Positions 1 through 11,073 of a stretch of DNA of 64,000 bases are shown here, in pieces. The notes under the pieces were generated by a model that worked only from the letters and a program-made list of their open reading frames with translations, was not told the origin of the DNA and searched no databases. The position numbers and the translations under genes are program-made. The stretch covers positions 496,001 to 560,000 of the forward strand of contig JAKUHH010000084.1 in NCBI GenBank assembly GCA_022701365.1, read 5' to 3'. Every line of letters begins with the position of its first letter. Within the stretch, counting starts at the first letter, position 1. This DNA comes from Mycocentrospora acerina. Lineage: Eukaryota > Ascomycota > Dothideomycetes > Pleosporales.

Positions 1-1354
1 GAACTGATTCCCCAGCTGGAGTATCTTCAGCACATCAAATTACCCTTCACCCTCTTGGTATTTCCGCTGCGCTGCTGCGAGCATATCAATCTAGCTCATC
101 CCTCCGCGCCTCTGAATGGTGTACCGAAAATAATTAACCAGCGACCGACTTGAATGTGCCTGGCCACTCGCTCTCATTGTGCCATGCATCTAAGAGTGCC
201 TGTAAAAGCTTAGTCACGGCGGTATCTCGTAGCTGATAATTTACCTTCAGCACGGCCAGCGCCCCGAAGCAATGTGCTATAAAAAAGGAGTGGCTAGGAT
301 GACTACTCTTTATCAAGTCAGCAATAGTAGCGTTTCTAATATACACGGTCTATACTGCTCTCTTCTGCTGCAAGGCTAGCATCAATCAATGTGTGATTGT
401 TGAAACATTCTGCCGCATCGCCCCTTCACCAAACCACTGCTACTTGGACACTCGGACCCTTTTCAGATCACTCTCTACTTACCTGCGTTGTTACACCAAA
501 CCTGCCTGGCGTGTCCTGGGTTATGTTACATAAGGATACAGATATTGTAGCTTTGTAGAGTAGTTTTACTGTATCCTTTCGTACAAAACCTATAGGTGTA
601 GAGAATAATATCTTTGGCATATCCTCCAGTCCCAGCACTCCCATATGCCTCGTAGTGAACATCGGACCCAATTCGGATCACTCTCTTCTCATCTGCGTCG
701 TTAAAACTAGCAGCTACTAGCCTTGTAAAATTTGTACTTAAATAGGTTATCGCGCAGCTTCAACACCCATTAAGGCCTTTTTTTACAGCTTAAAGTTTAA
801 CTTTACTTAATTATGACTCGACTTTTAGGGCATCTTATAGCTATTCTAACAAATCTTAATTATTTCAAAATTAGGCTGAAATTTAGGGCACAGTGTAGCA
901 GATTAAGGGATATCTAAGTCTAGTCACCTACACGTTCAGTCTCCTGTTGAAGCCTCATCGCTCCATTTCAGCCTCATCGCGCCACATGGCCGGCTGTGCA
1001 ACCAGCCGCACCCGCCTTCCAGCTGAGCCTGTTCTAACTCCCTTCTCACAAAACCAAGAACATGGCAAGGCAAAACAGAATCAACTCACAATACCACAGA
1101 GCACCCTGTCCATTCCATCACAAAAGAGCACGCCATTAACAGCTGTGTGCTCGCAATATCATTTCCCTAGAGTAAATTAGGTCTGCATTAAATGAATTCA
1201 AACTTCATAGCCCCGTCACCTGTAAAATGCTCGAGCTTAAGCCACGTGGCGGTGGCTGTGTAGGGGGTTCATCGTATTTGGGGGTGCAGATCGAATTCAT
1301 ACATCTTCGACCGTTGCACACTTTTATTCTGCCACTAGGTTAATAAATTTCATC
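1..1354. other. AT-rich intergenic region upstream of the HET gene
   Basis: No recognisable gene lies here. The stretch is AT-rich with scattered stops in all frames, and includes one copy of the diverged repeat listed separately. A 70-codon minus-strand frame near the left edge resembles coding sequence in composition but matches no family I know. Confidence 0.5.
453..706. repeat. diverged direct repeat, copy A (left of HET gene)
   Basis: The segment about 530-706 aligns with about 4065-4248 in the same orientation. Shared blocks include TCGTACAAAACCTATAG, the CAGTCCCA region, CATATGCCTCGTAG versus CATATACCTCGTAG, and a common end at ACTCTCTTCT followed by a CTGC/TTAAAA stretch. Copy A also has an imperfect direct repeat of about 42 bp at its own two ends (453-492 and 663-705, both starting CGGACCC). 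That structure resembles a small decayed element or solo-LTR-like remnant. No coding capacity is visible. Confidence 0.65.
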
Positions 1355-3615
1355 ATGGCAAGCAACTTATGCAATGAATGTCGACGCATCTCCATTGATG
1401 CTTTGCAATCGTACAGGGGCTTCGAGCACTCAACTCTACTAAAAAATATATACGCCGGCGTATCATCCGAATGTGCTCTGTGCTCTGAGATTGAAAAGGC
1501 TCTCCACCAGCACATTGTAAGAGAAAGGCTCGAAGACAATATCCGGTATGAGAGACGTGATGTTCGATTTTATGTTCATCCAGATCAGATCGGTGACTTA
1601 TTTGTTACCGTTGGCTGTCCACCAGAAGATATAAAATGGCTGGGTGGCCGTAGCTTAGTTTCCAAAAGTGAAGGGGGTTTGGTACGGTCATTTCGGATGT
1701 TTGCCGATCGTGGTATGTGAGGCTTTCTTCTGTCTAGAGACTCTTTGGACGCTACTTCTATCTTCCTACTTTGTAAGATTGAATCTGACACCACGAAGGT
1801 ACCGCCGTGGCGAACATATGCCGATACAAAAATCCCCTTCCGGAGCCGTTTTCGGATAAAGCTTTCCACCTAATTGAGCAATGGCTTCATGGATGCCTTG
1901 GAAGTCATGAGAACTGTTGCACGGCATCATCGAATATGCTTCCAAGCAGAGTTATTGACGTAGGTCCTGCGGATGGATCACGACATCCGTACCTCTATGT
2001 GCCAAGCGAAAGTAGTAACTACGCCAAGCTGTCTGATATCTCACAACGATATATCGCACTCAGTTACTGTTGGGGTTCGCATCTATGGGCTGGAAAAGAT
2101 GCCCAGATTACCACGACTTCCTCTCTCGAAGCAAGGAAAAGAGAGATTCGCATGACGGATTTTCCGCAGACGATACGTGATGCGGTCATCATTACCCGGA
2201 GGCTAGGCATCCGATACCTCTGGGTCGACGCGCTATGCATATTACAAGGCTCGGACGCCCAGGCAAAAGCCGACTGGGAACGCGAGTCTTCAAAAATGGC
2301 ATATATCTATGGCAGTGCCTTTCTGACTATTGCTGCTGCCTCTGCGCGCAGTGTCCACGAAGGCATCTTCCACGATCGGAAACTCCAAGGGGAACAAGTC
2401 GTTATGAAATTCTCTGCAGAAAACAACGGCTCGCTAGATGATCCCGTCTACATCCAACATAACCCGGTATTTCACGACTGCATTGACGAGCCCTTGTATC
2501 ATCGCGGCTGGACACTGCAAGAACGCATACTTTCCCCTCGTGTGGTGGTATTCACTCGCGACCAACTCGTCTGGAATTGCCAAACCCAGAACATGACAGA
2601 GAGCGGAACAGAAATGAATGCGCTGGGCCAACAGAGACTCCGAACCTCGGATGTCTTGGGAGATGGTGGTGCTTTGAAGTTCTGGCATTCTGTCGTCCGA
2701 GATTATAGTTCTCGATATTTAACAAATGCGACCGACAAGCTTCCAGCTCTCTCTGGGCTAGCTGCTGCGCTAAATCAACGAACAGGAGACGATTATCTTG
2801 CTGGATTGTGGAAGAAGAGTGTGCTTGATGATCTGTTATGGATGAACAAAACTATTTATAGTAGTCGTGGAAACAGAGTCGCCCCTTCTCGTCAACCGGG
2901 TTATAGAGCACCTTCGTGGTCATGGGCCTCGGTTCACGGGAATATCGATTTCCATCGTTCGTCCAAGGATTCTTCCTTCTATTTTACACGGTGCTTATCG
3001 TATCATATTACAATTCCTGGGATTGACAAATTCGGAGCGGTATCTGACGGTTGGATAAAGTTACGTGGCCCTTTGATACAAGTTTTGAGAATGGGTTTGG
3101 AACGCGGGTCTAATCTTATAGTTCAATCAGGGGCAGGGCAGTATTCTAATCCAGTTGCTTTGGGCAAAACAACACTCGATGCTGGGGAGAAGGATATCAC
3201 GATCTCTGAACCAGAATCCAACGACGAGTTCTCTGACATTTGGGTCCTTCGTATCAAGAAAAAGGCGGGCTTAGTTTTGAGAGCTGTAGATGACAAGGAT
3301 AATTTAATTGCAATAGACGATAATGACAGTTTGTCAACAATAGACGAAAACTACATCTGGGCAGCAAAAGATAGCGGCGGCAAGTATTCCACAAAACACT
3401 CTGCAAACGGAATAGTGCAGCGAGTACGGAATATCTTTGAAAAACTGCCTTGGAAGAGGTTGAAAGCAGGCATCATGCCACCAATTCCAAAACCTATACC
3501 ACCAAAGAAGGCACCAATTCCCAAGAGATTCCGCCGTCTTGGGATGATTGAGTTGGATCTAATTGGGATGGAGCGATTTGAACATTGCGAAAAACGGACA
3601 GTCATCATTATATAG
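1355..3615 (+). CDS. HET-domain (heterokaryon incompatibility) protein
   Basis: Two exons, 1355-1712 and 1799-3615, give a 724-residue protein. The 86-nt intron starts GTATGT and has a CTGAC branch site just before a GAAG acceptor. The two ORFs lie in different frames and the splice restores one frame. The N-terminus carries two CxxC pairs (CNEC, CALC), common in this family. The HET domain is complete: YIALSYCWG at about 204-212, RYLWVDALCI at about 258-267, an SSKMAYIYGSAFLTIAAASA block, and the downstream RGWTLQER motif. The proline/lysine-rich C-terminus (PKPIPPKKAPIPK) is unlike the rest. HET proteins act in non-self recognition and programmed cell death after hyphal fusion; the specificity of this one cannot be read from sequence. 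It sits between two direct repeat copies in AT-rich DNA. Family call is firm, exact start moderately so. Confidence 0.9.
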
Positions 3616-4486
3616 TCTAGGCTCATCCACTCGACTGGGAAATGGGAATAAAAGCTCTATAATTGGCTTCACTCGATCCGATTCCTTCCCAAAGTAGCTG
3701 ACTACTTCGTCGACGCAAGATTGCGGATCCGGATTTGGAAGTTGGCGATTCTTCTGACCTGGATTGTAAAGGTAATACCAGCTCTACTTTTAAAGTGTAC
3801 TTCTAATCATATGTCTTATTCAGCTACATCTTATTATAACCCTTATAAGTCAGTGTGGTAGTCAAACACAAATTGATCCCTCGATGTTAGGCTAGTAGAT
3901 TGATATATGTAACAAATACAATGTGACAAACACTCGAATCGCCTCCGATACAGCCTTACGTCCCAGTACTCCCTTACAAGAAGCCGTTTAGAGTTTATAA
4001 TCATGCTGCCTTAGTACAAGCACAGACTCTGTAGTCTCTCCGAACCCCTTCGGAACTGTAGTATTTAAGGACACAGGAAGTGTATCTATGTATAGTAGGT
4101 TTACTATATCCTTCGTACAAAACCTATAGATGTAGAGGAGAGTATTCTTGGTGTCCTCAGTCCCAACAGTCCCAGCAGTGCCATATACCTCGTAGGGGAT
4201 ACGGCCCATATTTCGATTACTCTCTTCTTACCTGCATCATTAAAATATATTCTACGTGACAATTAGCTGATATGTAAAATCAATTAGATAGAAAAGTGTA
4301 AGATGAAACTGATAATCTTAGTCTATTAAATGCTATACTACTCTCAAACAGCAGATAAGCAAGCTAGAACTTAAATATGTTTGTTGTGCGATCATTTGTA
4401 TCTAGATTACTACCGCACTTAAACTATGTAGCGGAACCTTTACGGTTACCACGACGAACAAATAGGTTTCACGGTGTTCACAACCC
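3616..4486. other. AT-rich spacer between convergent HET and transporter genes
   Basis: This stretch separates the 3' ends of the convergent HET and transporter genes. It holds repeat copy B and otherwise AT-rich sequence with no gene I can support. Confidence 0.5.
4065..4248. repeat. diverged direct repeat, copy B (right of HET gene)
   Basis: Second copy of the repeat at 453-706, same orientation, roughly three quarters identical by eye, with small indels. Together the copies bracket the HET gene as direct repeats about 3.4 kb apart. Sequence just upstream (3948-3975) has a weaker match to the same CAGTCCCAG-type block, so copy B may be longer or internally repeated. Confidence 0.65.
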
Positions 4487-6620
4487 TTAAACCGTCTCAA
4501 AGAATTCTCCACCTTCTGACTTTTGCTTTCTTTGATGCATGGTATTAGCAGCTGCCACATCCCCTGCGACAACGCTACTATGTCGCCTTGTTTCTTCTTT
4601 TTCGTGTTCTATGAAACGATCCGGTCGTTTCTCAGTAATAGCCTCTTTGTCTTTGAAGACAAGAAGTGGTGCATCGCCGTGGAAGAAGCGGTCAATATCC
4701 TCCAGTGTTCTGCCTGCCGTCTCGGGGTAGAAGAGATATACTACCAATCGTCAGCAAAAGTTTATGAAGGTATTGAAAGGAAACAAACCTATTGGAATAA
4801 ATGAGAAATTAAATATGATCCATATGATATAGAATCGCCATTGAAGGTTCTGAATACCGGGAGGCGTAATTTCGACAACTGCATGTCTCGTTAATAAAGT
4901 CAACCCAAGACTGATTATAGAAGTCGTACCCATAAAATTGAAGATCCAGTTCGTCGCCGTTCCGAGTGCGGCACCTTTAGTGCGCATAGCCATAGAGTTG
5001 ATCTCAGTGGGATACAACTAACAAAGTCAGCGCCTGTGTACATCGTGGCACACAATCGGGAAAAACGTACCCATGGAACACCTTGCCAACCGATTCCAAA
5101 GAACACGTAGTATAGGAAGAAGAACGCAATTGACCCCTTTGCCCACGCTCTTTGTGTAGTGTCTGCCAGGGATTCCATTTCGTTGTAGCGAATGCAAATG
5201 GTGATGATAACGTAACAGAAGAATTGCCCGGCTGCCGCGTACATCATCATCTTACGGCGTCCCCATCGCTCAACATTGGGTATACCAATGAGAGAAAATA
5301 GAAGATAGGACACGGAGTTGCAAGCGGCAAGTAGACGTGCCAAATTGTTGGTGAGTCCTACAGATTGGATAAGGACCGTCGGAAGATAGTAGGAGGTCAC
5401 GTTAATGCCAGCTAAAAATTTCGTTAGCATTGGTTCCTATATCCACAGGTAAAAATCACACTTACACAATTGTTGCATAGCCTGAGTTCCCATGCCGAGA
5501 AACATCCGTCTGATCGTATGAGTACCAGCTTGATCTCCAGTACGACCCCGTAGAAGGTCTCGCCAGCGTACAGCATGATCTTTTTCATATTGTACAGCCC
5601 ACTGAATATCTTTGGATTGGGCGATGATGAACGGATTATCAACATCTGTTGCTTCCAAGTCGGCAAGAATTTGCTCTGCCTCCTCAACACGTCCCTTTGC
5701 AATCAGCCATCGAGGAGACTCTGGTAGCCAAGGTACGGTTGCGAAAAGGATGATGATGAACAGGAACTGAAAAGCAAGAGGAACTCGCCATGCTGCGCTT
5801 CCGCCAACGAAACTGTCTTGAATTAGCTTTTGAATCGCAGCGGCAGAGTGTGGGGCTTACGAGAAGCCATAAGTGACCCAGTTAGATAGGGAGAAACCGG
5901 CGATATTCATGATCATCTCAATGACAATCAATTTGCCTCGCCAGCTAGCCTTTGAAGTCTCACCCTGCCAGACAGGAGCTACCATAATTAGATTGAACAA
6001 TCGGCAAGTACAAGGGTCTTACCTGTAGATGTGTTGATCCCGTTCCCAATCCCTGCTATGATTCTGACAGGAAATGTCAGTCTCGGATGTTAGCTGGATG
6101 ATGCTGACCTTACCTTCCAACGATCATTTCTGGAACACCAAAGGAGGCAGTTTGAATAATTGCGCCAATGCTCATAATTGCTGTCCCTAACAGAACGCAT
6201 TTTTTTCTCCCTAAGGGGTCCCCTATCGCGCATACAGCAATGGCGCCGAAGAAGCATCCGATATCGTAAATTGCCGTGACAGTACTGATGAGAGACGTTC
6301 GCCCATTGAGGTCAAGTTGATCAAGGAAATCAGGAGTCACAATAACTCCGCCTGTAGAGTAGGTTAGAGGACTTCTAGGTAAGCAAAATTGCGAAGAGGG
6401 TTGTACCAAAAACACCCTGGTCATAACCAAAGCTTTAATTCCAGTCATTAGTTACACTTCAAAGGTTTCTACTTCTATATCAAAAGTCTTACAGAGTCTA
6501 TTTCGTTGTTAGTCATTTTCGTTGTTTCGAAATTTTCGACTGACGCACCATGTCCGTTGCGCAAGCAACTGTGACCCAAAAGGTCAACCATTTGCCTGTG
6601 AGGCCAAAATATGGTTTCAT
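4487..6620 (-). CDS. MFS sugar transporter (fungal hexose/lactose-permease type) with a 5-nt microexon
   Basis: Plasma-membrane sugar:H+ symporter family, predicted 556 residues from ten exons: 6620-6549, 6497-6493, 6432-6407, 6351-6114, 6063-6023, 5978-5861, 5812-5466, 5411-5071, 5017-4789, 4740-4487. All introns are GT-AG, 44-60 nt. Exon lengths sum to exactly 557 codons with stop. The splices rebuild family signatures: MTLFGYDQGVFGG (about 24-36), a D-x-LGRKK loop between TM2 and TM3, PESPRW before the central loop, GMGTQAMQQLSGIN, GVPWLYPTEI and PETAGRTLEDID near the C-terminus. Exon 2 is only 5 nt (ACTCT), flanked by introns with clear branch sites (ACTAAC, CTAAT). Substrate cannot be assigned. 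Two CreA-type motifs lie upstream. The start at 6620 gives MKPYFGLTGKWL, the usual N-terminus of this subfamily. Confidence 0.9.
6493..6497 (-). other. 5-nt microexon (exon 2 of the sugar transporter)
   Basis: ACTCT on the minus strand. Exon 1 ends ...GCAACGGACATG before GTGCGT. The first intron ends AAATAG just before ACTCT. The second starts GTAAGA and ends TTAAAG. Joining gives ATDM-TL-FGYDQG in frame. Skipping it would break the frame. Confidence 0.75.
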
Positions 6621-6793
6621 TGTAGAAATTGACAATGCAGATTAGTACAAACAGAAAAATCTGTTGATAACATGCTTTTGCAATGTGCCCATCAATTGAG
6701 CATATATATCGCAATCAGGGCAGATATGAATCAGGGGTGCGGTGACGATCTCCGTCAATTCTAACGACGATGACGAAATGCGCCGCCGCGCAT

Positions 6794-6807
6794 CCCCGCG
6801 TCCCCGC
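6794..6807 (-). promoter_or_regulatory. two CreA/Mig1-type GCGGGG motifs upstream of the sugar transporter
   Basis: CCCCGC occurs twice on the plus strand (6794-6799 and 6802-6807), which reads GCGGGG on the transporter strand and fits the SYGGRG consensus of the carbon catabolite repressor CreA. They lie 174-187 bp before the predicted ATG. Paired CreA sites close together are the usual functional arrangement, so repression by preferred sugars is plausible but inferred. Confidence 0.4.
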
Positions 6808-7404
6808 ATCTTGGAGTTGGGCCGTTTGACGGTCGTCAGTAGGCCCGAGAAATCAACCGCAAAGAACAGGGAATTTTTTCCAAGTCACATGAATGTCTTA
6901 TGCGATGTAGATCATCCATATTGATGACGTGTTAGACGAGTCAAGAGTAGAACGATGAGCATGGCTATCTGAACGGAGCAGTCTCGAGGAGATGATACGC
7001 AACAGTTCTGGAGATGTAGAACTTAGGTAGAACATTAAAATCTAGGTCCTGGACTTATGTAGAGCTAAAATAGTATCTGCTGCTTATATGGTGTTCCAAG
7101 TCTCTACAAGCGATTCAAGTCTTCGGCGCAAAAATTCCTCTAGTAAGAGTAGTGACACGAAACAATGCCCGCTAGGTCAAAGACTGATGTAATGATGCTG
7201 CGCGGTAGCTTCCCGCTAAACTCTTGCTAGGAATAGCTTACCTCCAAGTCAAACCGAAGATAAATATTCCCTTCGTCCAAGCATGACGTAAGGAGGCTCA
7301 AATAAGCCTCTCCTTAGCATTCGACAAGCTTCCCGTTAGCCTTCCACAGCGACATCGCAAGTGGGACCAGCAGGTCAGAAAGAGCTATTCCTATCTCATC
7401 GTTT

Positions 7405-7436
7405 TAGCGTGTTCGATTCTTACATCGAACGTGCTA
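7405..7436. repeat. imperfect inverted repeat (hairpin)
   Basis: Arms TAGCGTGTTCGAT (7405-7417) and ATCGAACGTGCTA (7424-7436) pair over 13 positions with two mismatches around a 6-nt loop. No terminator or RNA gene context is evident. Confidence 0.5.
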
Positions 7437-8545
7437 GAACTTTAACCCCTTTGAGTCAACCCGGGGTACGACCGAAGCTAGCTATACCTATCCTGAGTTC
7501 CAGAGAGTGCTGCTGATCAGGATTCTTGTTGGCTAGTAGATATAATTTCTAGCGATGCCTCCCGAAAGCTCCGATGGCGGTAAATAGCGAAGCCGCGTCA
7601 GCAAAGAATCTTGCCCCCGATAACGAAGGTTAAGGGATATCTACATCTATTCACGGCAGTATCTCAATTGTATGGCGTAAACTTCCATCTCTTTTTCTGC
7701 CTTCTTGCTCTTTACTTTGGGCACAGGTCACACGGTGTCTACGCAAGGTTGTTACAGTTAAGATATCACCATGATAGTCACTACCCTTTGCAATCGAAGT
7801 ACTAATTCACTTTTCAAAATCGCACATCGATGTGCTTGTTCTCTTGAAATAGACTTGTGCTTGATACAGTTCTAGTGCTTGTCTTAGTAAATTTTCAACC
7901 ATGCTATGTTTACGTTCACATAATCATCTCTTCCTTCATGCCCGTTACAGTCGATGTTGTCTGAAATAGTCTTAGGGGCATCAGAAATAATAAACTGTTA
8001 AGATCGCACAGAGAGTTGTTCCAGCAAGCCAGGGCCGAGCTTGTGGCGAGGAACTCAGCCAACCATATACACTCTCACACATCGTACACTCAAGTATTGC
8101 TCGCCCATTAAGAACCAATTTTCTCGTAAACTGCGATTAGGCAATGGTCAGGCGACTAACTGGGATAACTCTCCAGATTGGGTGAAGTGAACTATACATC
8201 TCGTATTGAGTCGGACTCTTTTGAATGTATATAGTATGGTTTGATTTGAAAGAATCTTACTTACTAGGATTTTGTGTAGATAATCTAGTAGTCGTCTAGA
8301 GACGAAGAGAAGTAGATCAATTTACATGTTATGAACTGGGCGATGGGACTGGGGGGTACAGAGCCCCCTCTTCCACCTGTCGTGAAGGTGTGAGATGTTT
8401 GCTGACAATGGCCAGACTGGCCCAAGAAAGAACCACGACCTAGTTCTAAAAATATCAAGGCATTTGGCGTCCCGTATTTGAGACGGTGTAACAAGCCATC
8501 AGGACGCATCTATCTTTATTGTGCATATACAACCCTCTTACTCAA

Positions 8546-8573
8546 GCAACAGGCAACAGGCAACAGGCAACAG
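8546..8573. repeat. heptanucleotide microsatellite (GCAACAG)4
   Basis: Four perfect tandem copies of GCAACAG followed by a partial fifth, just beyond the 3' end of the 2EXR-like gene on the opposite strand. Confidence 0.85.
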
Positions 8574-8641
8574 GCAATACAGCCAACATACTGCTATTAG
8601 TGACGCTCCGGCATCTGATGCTGTCTCTTTTGATATCCTGC

Positions 8642-9724
8642 CTAATAACGTGTCAGCAAGCCACAAGCGCAGAACCACACAGGTACACCAACATCATCTA
8701 AGACGCTCTGCAGACGCCCCTCTTCAACAACGACTTGCCGCACAATTTCCGGTACATTCCCCTCAAGTATGACTTTGCAGCTTTTGGGTAACCACCGCAG
8801 AATGTGAAATGCATTCGCATACACGCTCGTTGCACCAGAAAAAACGCGCCCGTCGTCTGGTAAGCTGGCTTGAAGAATTATTTTGAACGTTTTGAGACCC
8901 CAGAGATATCGCAAGCCCAGTCGTACAAGATCTGCGAATCCGTCGAGGATGTCATGGTGAGAGGGGATTGTTAAAATTACATGTTTGATTAAACTGCGCG
9001 AGCGTTGGTGAAGAGTTGATAGTGTATGAACTCCACTCGACAAATTGAATGTAAATACGTTGTCACTATACAAAACCTGCCGCGCTTCTCGATATATCTG
9101 TCGGTTCAAGCGGAGCAGAACGGGCACGATTGAATCTACTGGCGGTGGCGGTGGAGATGCAGGTGCCAGCGCTGGCGGTGGTGAATGTGTGTAATTTAGC
9201 TCAGGGATACCCAGCGACGAGAGAGCATGGCCTTCACTCGCTAATGTAATATGTCCTGGCTCATTTATGGCGGGAAGCTGATCTCCCTCTTCGCATTTCT
9301 CGGGCATCGCGCGCGGAGTGTGTAGAAGAATTGGCTCGTCGCGGTGCAGGGCCATGTAGTAGATGAGAAGGCGTAGTTCGGCGGGAAGCTGCATGATAGG
9401 AAAGGTCTGAATAGCTTGAGACTCTTCGCTACTGCGTTGCGTAAGTTGCGATTCCTCGCCATTTGGCTCTGTAAGTTGCGACTCGGTCAGAGCACTTGGT
9501 TCTGGCGTGAGAAGCCCACTCGTAGGTTCGGTAGGCAGAAACGGGATATTGTCGCGTTCGGCACTTGCGGCTCTCCTCACTCTTAATCTTCTTGTATTCC
9601 ATCCCTCCTGGGTTTCTGACAGCTCTGCCATGGAGTGTCCGCGCCCTCTCTTGCCAAGTGCTGCTTGCATCGTATGACGATCCATGGCCGAGCGCGTAAG
9701 GTTTAAAAACGCAATATCTCTCAA
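8642..9724 (-). CDS. 2EXR/F-box-like hypothetical protein
   Basis: Intronless frame of 360 codons. The N-terminal 100 residues are low complexity, with repeated SQLTE/SEESQ motifs. Near 110 comes MQLPAELRLLIYYMAL, the F-box-like start typical of fungal 2EXR-type proteins, followed later by LLRLNRQIYREARQVLYSDNVFTF, the second conserved block of that family. A proline-rich insert (PPPALAPASPPPPPV) separates the two. The function of these proteins is unknown; many are lineage-expanded in Pezizomycotina. The in-frame Met at codon 14 (MDRHTMQ) is an equally good start. A second member of this broad family lies at 34.5 kb. Confidence 0.75.
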   Translation of the reverse strand: MRDIAFLNLTRSAMDRHTMQAALGKRGRGHSMAELSETQEGWNTRRLRVRRAASAERDNIPFLPTEPTSGLLTPEPSALTESQLTEPNGEESQLTQRSSEESQAIQTFPIMQLPAELRLLIYYMALHRDEPILLHTPRAMPEKCEEGDQLPAINEPGHITLASEGHALSSLGIPELNYTHSPPPALAPASPPPPPVDSIVPVLLRLNRQIYREARQVLYSDNVFTFNLSSGVHTLSTLHQRSRSLIKHVILTIPSHHDILDGFADLVRLGLRYLWGLKTFKIILQASLPDDGRVFSGATSVYANAFHILRWLPKSCKVILEGNVPEIVRQVVVEEGRLQSVLDDVGVPVWFCACGLLTRY

Positions 9725-10404
9725 CTCTAATCGATATTACTATCATTTATCAATTCCAGTCGAGTTACAGGCAGCGACTCAATTAGCAGCGCGTCTCGCA
9801 GGCAAATAATAACGCCAAGGAAGTATCTTCGACTGCAGACGCGTCACTATTAAGAACCCAACACTCAAGCAAATACAACAACCGGTGGTGGCGACGGCCG
9901 ATAGACAGTCGCGTCACCAGGGGAGGGGAGGCGAAGCGGGGGGAGGGGCTGTGGGTCGCGGGGTTGTCGTTTGAATGTTGAACGACGTGAACAAAGTCTC
10001 GAAAACGTGATTTGTCATCACCCGCGCCATGATAAAGATGTGGTTGATTCAACTGCAGAGCGTACCGCAAACCGCACAAGCACTACACGTGTCCATCACA
10101 CTCCACCCGGACATAGCGCATACGACCAAGCTCATCAGAAGTATAAAAGCAATCTCTGCCTATGAAGGGAATCATACGGTATCTACCAAATCACCAAATT
10201 CAAGAGAATATCCTCGCCAGGTCCAGGCTTGCCATTGACCATGTCACATCCACGCAACTAACCGTGAAGCTTTTGAGTATCCCAATCACTGAACCTCCGA
10301 ATGAGAAGAAGTAAAAAAAGGCACACGAAAGGTACCGCTCCAAGCGCAAATTTCAGACAAAGGAATTGCAAGCAACGGGCCGTTCCTGCCACACCATATA
10401 CCAC
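9725..10404. other. intergenic region between 2EXR-like and epsin genes
   Basis: Promoter of the 2EXR-like gene and 3' flank of the epsin gene. It includes a G-rich tract at about 9918-9952 (GGGGAGGGGAGG followed by GGGGGGAGGGG). No gene seen. Confidence 0.5.
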
Positions 10405-11041
10405 TCATAAGTCTATCAAATTATTACCACCTTGCTGTCGGTTGATCTGGGGCGGTGCACCAAAGGGGTTTGCGCTCACGCCGCCATAAGGATTAGCTCC
10501 AAAATTACCAGCTGGGCCAGTCTGAGCGGGCATGAGGCGATTTTGTTGGGGCAGACCGGTGAACTGAGAGTTGAGGAAGGGGTTGTTGCCTGTCGCATTG
10601 GCATTGATTCGGTTCAAGCCGGCACCAGCTGAGTTCACAAATGTTCCAGGTGCGGTATGCTGAGCTGGTATACGAAGGTTTCCTACGTTACCGAAAGTGT
10701 CCTGGCCATCTCCCGTTGCGAGAAGGGCGTTGAGCCTTGCAGCGTGCGGGTCCATTTCCTTCTGTGGTTGTGCTTGCTGTATTGGCTGTGCTTGCTGCTG
10801 GGGTGCCAAGAACGAGTTTGAAGCGCCGAATGAGGTGCCGTTGTATTGCGCCTGGGTCTGTTGTTCATGTAGCGTATTCAGCGTAGGTACCCGTTGGGCC
10901 TGCGCAGTTTGTGGTCGGTTGAAACCAGAAGCGAAAGGGTTGTTAGAGCCAGTGGGTTGAGGCATCAAGGGATCTTGCGTTTTGTTGGCCGCCCAGGGAT
11001 TGTGGCTGCCCGGCTGGAGAGTGCTTTGTTCTTGCAACTGC

Positions 11042-11073
<32 letters not shown>

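Larger units (their letters stand above)
6621..8641. other. 2-kb intergenic region, no gene recognised
   Basis: Promoter side of the sugar transporter, then AT-rich DNA with short frames only. It contains a GC-rich block with CreA-like motifs (6781-6832), a 13-bp-arm imperfect hairpin at 7405-7436, and a heptamer microsatellite at 8546-8573. I see no transposase or other domain. Confidence 0.5.

Noticed and set aside
134..346. 70-codon minus-strand frame at the left edge that looks protein-like
   Set aside because: No family motif, no neighbouring exon that extends it, and it lies in AT-rich repeat-bearing DNA. Could be a relic exon but unsupported.
6407..6549. GC-AG intron replacing the microexon in the sugar transporter
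   Set aside because: It would give DMVFGYDQG, one residue shorter than the family pattern, and needs a poor GC donor (GCGTCA). Two canonical introns with good branch sites explain the locus better.
7380..7450. tRNA-like segment because of TTCGATTC resembling a B box
   Set aside because: No matching A box, acceptor stem or anticodon arm at the right distances. The sequence is better explained as a simple hairpin.
8546..8573. Regular GCAACAG repeats as a CRISPR-like array
   Set aside because: Units are 7 nt with no spacers, and the genome is eukaryotic.
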